Origin: Mycobacterium sp. OAS707
GTDB taxonomy: Bacteria > Actinomycetota > Actinomycetes > Mycobacteriales > Mycobacteriaceae
Length of the DNA: 64,000 nucleotides
NCBI RefSeq assembly: GCF_014873705.1
Contig: NZ_JADBDS010000005.1
Coordinates: forward strand, 516,038-580,037
Reading direction: 5' to 3'
Below, piece after piece: positions 44,401 to 51,201 of this stretch. Position numbers and translations under genes: made by a program. Within the stretch, counting starts at the first letter, position 1. Each line of letters begins with the position of its first letter. Below the pieces are notes generated by a model. It ran no database searches and had not been told where the DNA came from. It saw only the letters and a program-made list of their open reading frames with translations.

Positions 44401-45540
44401 GAGCCCAGCGGGGGCCAGCACCGCTATGGCGAGGTCGACGCGCCATCCAAAGATCAGGAACGCCACAATCATGGTGAGGGTTGTCAGCATCGTGAGCCGG
44501 CGAGCAGCGAACATCACCGCGAAGACGATGACTGGCCACGCGGGCGTGAGCGGTATTACCACCGTGCCCAAGGGCACGAGGACATACAAGGGGACGATAA
44601 AGTCGACCCATCGGAAGCGCACACCATAGCGGTCGTAATACTGTGCCGATCGAGCGATGACGGCTTTGTCCGGTCCGTGCCGCGAAATCGCGGGCCCGAA
44701 AGCCCTTATGGCCTTGGCCTGCAGGTCTTCGCCGAAATAGTCGACGAAACCCAGGAGGAAGAATGCGGTGGCCATCAATTGGGCCTGGGGCCAGAGGTCA
44801 AGGAGGGTCGCGAGGACTGAAAGCACTGGGAGAATTGGCCAAGGGCTCGGAATGGCTAGCCGAGGTATTGTGTCGACACCGGTGAATTGCCATTGCCGCC
44901 GCGTGTCGGTGGTGGCCATCGGCGCCAGAAAGGCAAACACCCACGCGTACCAGGGACCGAAACGCCACGCCATATAACTAAGCAGTGCTGCGAGCGCCAC
45001 ACGACCGACCACGTCGGTCCGCACCGCGATCTTGTCCGCTAGTAATCCGAATCGTTCGAATCCGCGGTCTATCTCATGATGGGTTACCGGGCCTTGACGT
45101 TCCGCTTGCTCCAAGCGGAGTAGGTGCTGATTCATGATTTGCTCACGGTTCTGGAGGACACCGAGGCCAAATTCCGAGCTGACCAAGTCGACGATCTCGT
45201 CCTTCCGGGCAGATCGCGACGACGCGACCAAGGCGACCGCAATATCCGGTACTCCTATGTGGTCGCCGCCATACAGCAGCGCAACTGTTTCGGCGATTTC
45301 CAGTACATGGCCGAGGTCGTACGGGCTTGCGTGGCTGCTGGCCCATCGCAGTGACTCCAACTCGTAGGATTCCAGGGCGAGTTGGACGCGAGACCATTGT
45401 TCGCTCGCCACGATCTCCAACGCCGCGAGGAGCCGATCGCGCTCGCGTCGCCTGACCGACTGACGATCGACGACGTTGAGCAGGGTATGTGATTGTTCCG
45501 ACAGGGGAAGAGTATTCGGCAACGTGACCGTATCGCTCAT
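41473..45540 (-). CDS. Giant CHAT-domain membrane protein with Clp-N-like ends
   Basis: 1355 residues from the ATG at 45540. Order: an N-terminal helical segment (about 55-125) with LGHVLEIAETVALLYGGDHIG resembling a Clp-N repeat; hydrophobic helices between 179 and 390; a long helical region (about 395-850, TPR-like in appearance); the CHAT caspase-like domain with the predicted dyad H1012 (YVGHVG) and C1060 (LLFGCGSAD); a last membrane helix near 1235; and a second Clp-N-like segment (VIEPEHILVALLGTSSC, about 1290). CHAT proteases act as executioners in caspase-like systems. GC of the gene is visibly lower than that of the T4SS genes. The combination is not one I recognise. Confidence 0.9.
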   Translation of the reverse strand: MSDTVTLPNTLPLSEQSHTLLNVVDRQSVRRRERDRLLAALEIVASEQWSRVQLALESYELESLRWASSHASPYDLGHVLEIAETVALLYGGDHIGVPDIAVALVASSRSARKDEIVDLVSSEFGLGVLQNREQIMNQHLLRLEQAERQGPVTHHEIDRGFERFGLLADKIAVRTDVVGRVALAALLSYMAWRFGPWYAWVFAFLAPMATTDTRRQWQFTGVDTIPRLAIPSPWPILPVLSVLATLLDLWPQAQLMATAFFLLGFVDYFGEDLQAKAIRAFGPAISRHGPDKAVIARSAQYYDRYGVRFRWVDFIVPLYVLVPLGTVVIPLTPAWPVIVFAVMFAARRLTMLTTLTMIVAFLIFGWRVDLAIAVLAPAGLALALTALHHRVPSKPVPVPWDSFLRYTPRTLLLAIRARRLVGRERPQAAFDLLATMPHRRRDPLDFLRAWCLIEIARPGEARRLAHNFQGRREFQAFIQCAAAMQLGRVHEAEQRLAAYRANNGYRSARLQPEWLLLGIKDEIRRGATMALPGAISRAVPERIGPDHLFRTLRLFRLAAQSCEALNPPLADHYASYVFLLTRTYRLGGKSLMLSGQSGDFDLADHRRPLDLEGMRCMVEMFKHELVNPMFRAGVSLTECVNRATTTCGYLFSFGQPVEGAMAFDSVADRLAGLPEFRSTALDCRVNALTALNQARHELFDREDREFWWATFSNVLTKAMRDAADGMDWQTLAELIESARLQQDPVVTDTNGRGEAAPYVRVNGSSRLECSLWQRWAARPQTYELEDAASRVLGPGTWWWSTWDAGNHMYWALVRPGKPVVGGVRSSSGEEELLEELHRALPLRSSDETDEAYVDRMLDSPLLFGPRLRERQLARRLADLLPVELRDALTSPNDDVSLAIAPAPKYGVIPWASVIVDHPGGETRLCERARIAVAPPVALLSKVTTRGIRSDVPLPVACAVVNPTGDLDNAEKILIVLPSTARVLTARDRPDAALLLDALRSVDTESTFVYVGHVGTVDGHSGAGFLVGHVSSAADVDGYLRAEQILAEGAVLPTQALLFGCGSADLQNVVNGEWTTLGPSMLWAGSTRSVMTVFPIVDTSELEISLIRAIESEPLDCALRRVQLTELGHWRNGRRRGAPARWAGHTLMGVFAGDGQLIAHKPRSAYVATGFVEFIDNAATVAAKRGSRTVAMWDLWVQAMRYGWYDEAKKWRRLILMATTITVGLVTLASARGMPRSGIPTQSVGIDTDVEQLIATVQNIVTQNHDRVIEPEHILVALLGTSSCTARLARALTGWDTRQMEVVSTILRDQWQGWNDTGQAQVTALSTQAVASIYAKFGIAEPPTKSDCWYFTDRSV

Positions 45541-45821
45541 GCGATGAATATATGGCTGCTGCGGCTTCCCGCGATGTCGAACACCGCAGACTCGGCCGGT
45601 GATTGCCGGAGCGGACCGAGAATGCTGGCGCGGCCGAAGCTTAGGGCTCGATGATGGACGCGCACCTCGTTGCCGCACCCCGCTGCGTGGACGGCGCCTC
45701 CTAACAAGCACCACGGGCGGGAGGTTTCAGGCGCTAACCGCTCCAACGCCAAATCTGCTGAATCGCTTATGTCTGAACGAACCAGGCCACGATCCAGGAC
45801 GGTCGTCAATCGTGGGGGCAC
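45537..45821 (-). CDS. Possible small gene coupled to the CHAT gene
   Basis: Up to 94 residues from the GTG at 45821 or 90 from the TTG at 45809. The stop overlaps the CHAT start (ATGA at 45540-45537), and the frame begins within the end of the coupling-ATPase gene. The sequence is fairly protein-like (LALERLAPETSRPWCLLGG; FGRASILGPLRQSPAESAVFDI) but matches nothing. The overlap is the main argument for it. Confidence 0.35.
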   Translation of the reverse strand: MPPRLTTVLDRGLVRSDISDSADLALERLAPETSRPWCLLGGAVHAAGCGNEVRVHHRALSFGRASILGPLRQSPAESAVFDIAGSRSSHIFIA

Positions 45822-47191
45822 GCCGCCCGCTGCCGCCGCCAGGCCTCCCGCACCTCGTCGAGATACACCACGAATTCATCGAAGTCGATCAGCTCGACCA
45901 TCTGTCCTGGCTGTCCACGGGGAATCAGCCGGGCCTCTGAAGTGTTGCGGGGCAACAGTTCTGCGGTCTCCAGCGCGTTGCCGAACTGGCGGCCGGTGGT
46001 TTTGTCGTCGCCGTTGGCGGCATAGGACTGGTGGCTGCGGGTGGTCTTACCGGCCCACAGCGCCGCGGACTCCATCACGTCGCGTTCATGCGACCCGTAC
46101 ATCACCAGCGAGGCCGGCGTGATGTCGCGGATGGCCTTGCCCTGCAGCGGTCCGTAGACGGCGTCGAGTTGCGAACCGGCTTGCGCGGCAAAGCAGATCG
46201 AGCAGCCAAGGCCGCGGGACTCGGCCAGATACTGGGGCAGTCGCGGGATCGGCGTGTTGGTGATCTCATCGAGAAACAGTCCGATGCGGGTGAACTCCTC
46301 CCACTGCGCGACCTTGGTGCGCTGCCGGTTGATCACTGCATCCATCAACACGATTGCCTGTGCAGCGACCGTGCCGTCGGCCGGCGTCAACAGATACAGC
46401 GTGGCTGCTGGGTCGTCGAAGAACGACAAGTCCAGTGGAGGGAGGGGTCTGTCACGGCGTGCAGTCAGCAGCCAGGCGGTGAGCACCTTGGTCACGGTCA
46501 TTTTCACCGAGTCCCGTTGCTTGGGTTCCATGTCCAGCACCGAGCGCACCCGCGCCTGTAACAGATGGTCTTGGCTCCACGCGGCGGCCTGCGCCCATCC
46601 GGGTGCTGTGCTGATTTGATACCCGCCGGCCCCGGCAGGACTGTCGACATTTTCCGACGCCTCCAAAGTCCACTCCATGCCCAGCCCGGTCGCCTGCGGG
46701 CTGGCCGCATACAGCAGACATGTCAACGGTGCCAGCGCCAGCTGGTCCCATGGCCCCGTGTCGCTGCCGGTGCGAAATGCCGTGCCCGACAACGCGACCG
46801 CCGAGGTGGACAGCAGGCTCTGAGCGGCGGCACTGGCATCGTCGAGTGTCGTGATCAACGCAGTCGGGTCAAAGCGATGCGCGACAAAGTCTTTCGGATA
46901 GTAGGGTGCGCTGATCGGCCGCAGATCCAGCAGGGCAGCCTGCCCCGGCCGCCGCGAGGCCACCATCTGCATCAGGTCGTCCTTGCTCGAGGACACCAGC
47001 GCCGGACCCGGCCACAACACGGCCGCCTGCGACAACCACTTGCGGGTCTTCCCGGTGCCAGGCGGCGCGTAGCCGCCGACATGCGGCGCCGACTCCAGCG
47101 GCACGCGGCGCCCCGCGTCATCGCGGGTCCAGCCGGCGAACGCGGTGACCGGCGCCCGATACCGTTCGGCCAGAGCGTCATTCGCAGCCAT
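45806..47191 (-). CDS. TraG/VirD4-like T4SS coupling ATPase
   Basis: 461 residues. Walker A is APPGTGKT with K48; Walker B is GLFLDEITN with D308-E309; and YLAESRGLGCSICFAAQAGSQL is the usual coupling-protein sensor stretch. These ATPases bring DNA or protein substrates to the T4SS channel. At 461 residues and without N-terminal membrane helices it is shorter than classical TraG/VirD4 and would need a membrane partner. TACGGT lies 6 nt before the ATG, so the start may be leaderless. Confidence 0.9.
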   Translation of the reverse strand: MAANDALAERYRAPVTAFAGWTRDDAGRRVPLESAPHVGGYAPPGTGKTRKWLSQAAVLWPGPALVSSSKDDLMQMVASRRPGQAALLDLRPISAPYYPKDFVAHRFDPTALITTLDDASAAAQSLLSTSAVALSGTAFRTGSDTGPWDQLALAPLTCLLYAASPQATGLGMEWTLEASENVDSPAGAGGYQISTAPGWAQAAAWSQDHLLQARVRSVLDMEPKQRDSVKMTVTKVLTAWLLTARRDRPLPPLDLSFFDDPAATLYLLTPADGTVAAQAIVLMDAVINRQRTKVAQWEEFTRIGLFLDEITNTPIPRLPQYLAESRGLGCSICFAAQAGSQLDAVYGPLQGKAIRDITPASLVMYGSHERDVMESAALWAGKTTRSHQSYAANGDDKTTGRQFGNALETAELLPRNTSEARLIPRGQPGQMVELIDFDEFVVYLDEVREAWRRQRAACPHD

Positions 47192-47197
47192 GACTCA

Positions 47198-47203
47198 ACC
47201 GTA
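47198..47203 (-). promoter_or_regulatory. -10 box for the coupling-ATPase gene
   Basis: On the minus strand TACGGT is followed by TGAGTC and then the ATG at 47191. No ribosome binding site is present, consistent with a leaderless start. Confidence 0.4.
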
Positions 47204-47247
47204 ATGGCTTCTCGACTACGTGACCGACGCTAATTCAGCGATTGCCG

Positions 47248-47634
47248 CTAGCTGGGCTCCTGGGGGCGGTGTTCCCGGCAAAACCCCTGCGGCTCAGCAT
47301 CATCGCGCAGCACCCAGCCTGCAGCGTCGACAGCGTCGGCAGGTTCGGCGCCGCAGATCTCACACCGCACGCACACGCCCGCCTTGGTCCAGGCCAGGAA
47401 GCGCCGCAGATTCTCGCCCAACACGATCGACGCCGCCATCTGCTCGCCGGTGTACATCCAGCCCACGCCGTCCACCCAGGTCCGCGGGACGAGCTGCGCA
47501 ATGACGGGGCCGGGCAACCCGCAGGCAGCCCCCACGTCTTTGATCGTGAAGCTCGCGTGACCGGATTCGCCGGCGTGCCCGCGCAGCGGGCCGAGCGCCC
47601 TCGCCGGGTCTTGCGCGTGTGCACCGCCATTCAC
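47248..47634 (-). CDS. Small protein with a CxxC...C-x2-H motif
   Basis: 128 residues from the GTG at 47634, which lies 7 nt after a TAAGCT -10 box. The N-terminal 50 residues are helix-turn-helix-like (SFTIKDVGAACGLPGPVIAQLV). The end has a zinc-type set: VRCEICGAEPADAVD and GFCREHRP. Directly upstream of the coupling ATPase on the same strand, so probably part of the transfer functions. No family assigned. Confidence 0.7.
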   Translation of the reverse strand: MNGGAHAQDPARALGPLRGHAGESGHASFTIKDVGAACGLPGPVIAQLVPRTWVDGVGWMYTGEQMAASIVLGENLRRFLAWTKAGVCVRCEICGAEPADAVDAAGWVLRDDAEPQGFCREHRPQEPS

Positions 47635-47641
47635 GGGCTCA

Positions 47642-47647
47642 AGCTTA
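47642..47647 (-). promoter_or_regulatory. -10 box for the gene at 47634
   Basis: On the minus strand TAAGCT lies 7 nt upstream of the GTG at 47634. With no ribosome binding site in between, a leaderless start is likely. Confidence 0.4.
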
Positions 47648-47950
47648 GAGCTTGCTAGGCATGTCGCCATTAGACAGCGGCCAGGCCGTGGGCCGCCCGC
47701 TGTACGGACACATGGCCGCAGTTTTCGGGGTGGTGTTCAGTCCCGACCACCGCAGCCCGGTCGGTGACCCGCTTTCCGGCCACAGGCTCGCTATACGCGG
47801 CGTTCACCACGCCGCAGCGGCATCCGAATCCACCGCAGCCCGGTATTGGCGATTCGACGGCGCGGCCTGACCGCCGCACCTATCGTGTTGCTGAACCGCA
47901 CCGTGGGAATAGCCCGGCGAATTTAGTGCCATGGCGTCGATTCAAGGTCG
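47648..47950. other. No gene seen
   Basis: About 300 nt between the zinc-type gene and the secreted protein at 47964. No ordered frame with a start signal was found on either strand. Confidence 0.4.
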
Positions 47951-47963
47951 AGAAAGGTGCGCA

Positions 47964-48365
47964 ATGAACATGATGCCTCTGCTCCCCACCGCGATAGCGA
48001 TAGGCGTCGCCTGTGCCCCACTGGCACAGGCAGATGTGCCAGGACTCGGCCCGTTCGTGGGCCAATGGGTAGCCCACGGGGAGAGCTTGATCGTCAACGC
48101 CGACGGATCGGGCAGCGAAACCTACAACGGCGGATCGGTGAACTTCCAAATCAGCGGTGTCCAGCCCCCGCCACCTCAGCCCGATCACACCGCGTACGGC
48201 AGCATCACCAGCGGCGGCAACGCCGAGCGTGGCAGCTATGTGACGATCACGCTCGTCGACGGTGGCCAGGGCATTCTCCTAAGCGTTGCGAACGGGGACA
48301 CCGGGTTCCCGTTCTGCAAGGTAGTCAACGGCAACAAGCTCAATAGCGCCGACTGCGGCGGATAG
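47964..48365 (+). CDS. Secreted small beta-rich protein
   Basis: 133 residues from the ATG at 47964, with AGAAAGG about 7 nt upstream. Signal peptide ends in AQA (about residue 24). The mature part starts with GLGPFVGQWVAHGESLIV and alternates strands (VNFQISGV; YVTITLVDGGQGILLSV), ending with two Cys (FPFCKVV and SADCGG) that could bridge. This layout is frequent in small exported mycobacterial proteins. Confidence 0.82.
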   Translation: MNMMPLLPTAIAIGVACAPLAQADVPGLGPFVGQWVAHGESLIVNADGSGSETYNGGSVNFQISGVQPPPPQPDHTAYGSITSGGNAERGSYVTITLVDGGQGILLSVANGDTGFPFCKVVNGNKLNSADCGG

Positions 48366-48810
48366 CCGCCCTTCCGGAGCACACTCCGCGAAACGTCTGG
48401 CGCACTTCGAAATTGCCTGGCGGGACTGACTAGCCCGCGTCGAGGTGCGCTGTGTCCTCTGCGAAATACAAAGTGTCACTTCCTCTTTGGATCTGCGTTG
48501 GCCGCGGCCAACACTTCGCCAGTTGAGGCTGCCGGCCGCCACGCTGCAGGCGATGACCACGCCCGCGAACCTGTGAGACCTCTGTTTACTGATATCGAGT
48601 AGTCGAACACCAGGTTTTCCCACCGCTCACGATCTATGGTCGCTTTACAAAATATTTTCGTATCGGAAAGTAGTTGCTATGCGAAACATCGGGGGAGCCC
48701 ATATCGCGGAGATGGGATGTGCTTCGCGGAAACCGATCCAGACGAATGATCAAGGGTGGCGAAGCGGCACGATACTGCGAGATGGACGGTGTTCTGCAGG
48801 GCGCAGAGTT
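48366..48810. other. Gene-free region with an AT-rich stretch
   Basis: About 445 nt without a convincing gene. The AT-rich run at about 48650-48680 (TTTACA and TATTTTCGTATCGG are visible) is the most likely promoter region for the secreted protein that follows, but its boxes cannot be placed with confidence. Confidence 0.4.
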
Positions 48811-49311
48811 GTGAGCCGGTTCGTTTTCCCTCTCGCTTGTGCAGCATTGGCGTGTCTGGGTACCGGGCCGCCGAGCGCGACGGCCGACCCGGGTGGGGAC
48901 CGGCTCGGATGTGGAACGTTTTGCCAGAACGCGGGCGGCTACGGCGGCGCTGGGCCGGCACCTAGTCAGTACGCCGTGACCGTTGTTCCCACCGGCACTG
49001 TCACCGCCGACCCGGATGGGTATGTACCAGTGACCTTGGCGTGTCATCTGTCATCGCAGTGCACGGGAGTCGTCATAGTCTCAAGCCCGGGGGCGTTCAG
49101 TGGGCGCTCGGATTTGGTCGTAGCCGCTGGTGCGACGCGGACTATCGGTGTCCCCCTGCCGCCCTCGGCGATCGCCTACCTCCGCGCCAATGGCCCGACA
49201 GCCTGTTACGTGACAGCTGACGCCCGGGCATCGGCCGGACTGAGCCAACAGGCGTACGGTCCAGCCGCCATCAACGGCGAGGACATGCTCACGGTCGCGG
49301 CGCCGGGATGA
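48811..49311 (+). CDS. Secreted protein with beta-rich domain
   Basis: 166 residues from the GTG at 48811; the frame continues 5' to 48679 without a signal-like sequence. Signal peptide ends near ATA (about 24). Cys come in pairs (LGCGTFCQNAGG; LACHLSSQCTG) and the rest is strand-rich (YAVTVVPTGTVTADPDGYVPVTL). No family is recognised. Confidence 0.75.
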   Translation: MSRFVFPLACAALACLGTGPPSATADPGGDRLGCGTFCQNAGGYGGAGPAPSQYAVTVVPTGTVTADPDGYVPVTLACHLSSQCTGVVIVSSPGAFSGRSDLVVAAGATRTIGVPLPPSAIAYLRANGPTACYVTADARASAGLSQQAYGPAAINGEDMLTVAAPG

Positions 49312-49494
49312 GATGAAGCTGCGGTCGTCCAGGCTGACTCTCCTTGCTGATGCAAGTCTGACGAGTACGTGCTTCAAGCTGCCACAGGTGATTACGAGGC
49401 GCGCGCAGCCCAGCGGGTCGCCCGATGGGTACTGGCCCCGGGAGTCGGGCCGCCTCAGCGATGATGCCTACCGGCCGTCGAACGTCAGGCCAGC

Positions 49495-51135
49495 GTGACG
49501 ACCGCCAGCCGACGGCGGCTCCGTCGATTCACGCAGCGCGAGGCCCTAGTTGCGGCGGTCGCGGGCGTCGTCGCCGCAGTGATGATCGTGCTCTATTGGC
49601 TGAGCGCCCTGGCAGACCTCGAACGGGCCAGTGTTGACACCCGCTTCTCGATACGCGGGCCACAGTCTCCCGGCGACGGGATCGCAATTATCGCCATCGA
49701 CCAGAAAACGCTGACCGCGCTGAACGTGCAGCCACCGATCGCACGTGCCGCCTACGCCCAAGTTCTGGACCGAATCCACCCTGCGGCCCCGCGACTCATC
49801 GCCATTGACACCCAGTTCATCGGTCGCTCTCACCCGCCCGACGACCAGATGCTGCTTGATGCGATCGCACGCGATGGACCTGTCATTCTGGCCACCCATG
49901 AGGGCGATCAGGGGCCCATCCCCGTGCCCGCCGGTGTAGCCGATGCCCGGGGTGCCATACCGGCGAGCGCCGCCGTCGACACCGACCCAGACGGCGTGTT
50001 GCGCAAGATGATGTTTGCGCCGGTACAGCTGCCCACGCTGCCCGTTCGCGCCGCGGAGCTGCTCAGCGGCCATTCGGTGCAGCCCTTCACGCACAAATGG
50101 ATCGACTATCGGGGCGGTCCCGGCACTCTCCCGCACTACTCGTTCGTCGATGTGATGGCCGGCACCGTTCCGGCGAGCGCCTTTGCCGGCAAAGCTGTCC
50201 TCATCGGCACCACGGATCCGGTTAACGACGTCTTCGTTACCCCGATCTCCTCGGCGCCGATGGCCGGCGTCGAGGTTCAGGCCAACGCGCTGTGGACGCT
50301 GCTCGCCGGCGTGCCTCTCAAATCGGCAGCCCCGCCGGTAGACATCGCGCTGGTCCTGCTCGTGATCGCCATCCCGGCGCTCATCGGTGCCCGCAACGGC
50401 GCGCTCTACAGTTTCGGTGCCGCGCTGGGCACCGTTCTACTCTTCCTGGTCGGCGCACAGCTTGCCTTCAACGCCGGGCTGATCGTGTCCGTCGCCTACC
50501 CGCTGATGGGGTTGGCGACGGCAACAGCCGGCGTCATCGCGGTCGACTCATTCATGGAACGGCGTCAACGCCAGGCTCTGGAACGGGCACTGGGTGACCT
50601 GCTGCCCCCGCAAACGCCGCCGGCGTTCTTCCTCAGCTACCGGCGCAGCCAGAGCGCATGGCACGCCCGCGACATCAAACGCGAATTAGTCAACCGTTTC
50701 GGTGCGTCCAGCGTCTTCATGGACAAGTCGTCTATCGAATACGGTGAAACCTTTCCGGCCCGCATCGCCGAGGCGATTCGCGGATGCAGCGCCATGCTGG
50801 TGCTGATCGGACCCAATTGGCTCGAACAGGTGGACGGCCGCCGGCGCATCGACGATCCGAACGACTGGGTGCGTCGGGAGGTAGAAGCTGGACTCCAACG
50901 CAGCGAGGCTGTGGTCGTGCCCACCCTGGTGGATGAAGCGGCGAGCCCATCGGCAGCCGAGCTGCCGGAGTCGATCGCCGCGCTGGCCACGCTTCACGCC
51001 GTCCAGCTCTGCGGTGACGACCTCGAGGCCGAAATCGACAAACTGGTTCAGTCCATTCAACGTGGCCGCCGCCGCACCAACGGAGAAGCCAAGCAAACCG
51101 CGGTCAGAACCGACGGGGACGCGACGGGCGGATAG
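49495..51135 (+). CDS. CHASE2-TIR receptor-like protein
   Basis: 546 residues from the GTG at 49495. An N-terminal membrane helix (about 16-37), a CHASE2 sensor domain outside (about 42-275: SVDTRFSIRG, IAIIAIDQKTL and the typical AVLIGTTDPVNDVFVTPIS), three membrane helices (about 280-355), and a cytoplasmic TIR domain (378-520: FFLSYRRSQSAWHARDI; VFMDKSSIEYGETF). The glutamate in DWVRREV (E462) matches the catalytic position of TIR NADases such as SARM1. CHASE2 domains usually sit on kinases or cyclases, so a fused TIR is unusual. Convergent with TIR-WD40. Confidence 0.93.
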   Translation: MTTASRRRLRRFTQREALVAAVAGVVAAVMIVLYWLSALADLERASVDTRFSIRGPQSPGDGIAIIAIDQKTLTALNVQPPIARAAYAQVLDRIHPAAPRLIAIDTQFIGRSHPPDDQMLLDAIARDGPVILATHEGDQGPIPVPAGVADARGAIPASAAVDTDPDGVLRKMMFAPVQLPTLPVRAAELLSGHSVQPFTHKWIDYRGGPGTLPHYSFVDVMAGTVPASAFAGKAVLIGTTDPVNDVFVTPISSAPMAGVEVQANALWTLLAGVPLKSAAPPVDIALVLLVIAIPALIGARNGALYSFGAALGTVLLFLVGAQLAFNAGLIVSVAYPLMGLATATAGVIAVDSFMERRQRQALERALGDLLPPQTPPAFFLSYRRSQSAWHARDIKRELVNRFGASSVFMDKSSIEYGETFPARIAEAIRGCSAMLVLIGPNWLEQVDGRRRIDDPNDWVRREVEAGLQRSEAVVVPTLVDEAASPSAAELPESIAALATLHAVQLCGDDLEAEIDKLVQSIQRGRRRTNGEAKQTAVRTDGDATGG

Positions 51136-51201
51136 GCGGTAGCGCCGCCCTCCAAGCAGCGACGATGAGCCCGGTACATCCGATGACAAGCGCTCTCGAG
51201 G

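Noticed and set aside
28319..47634. Complete conjugative element with a relaxase
   Set aside because: No relaxase, integrase or attachment-site repeat could be seen in the window, so mobility is not claimed.
48279..48623. Minus-strand 114-codon frame
   Set aside because: Ser/Arg-rich without domain, start signal or context; partly antisense to the secreted protein.
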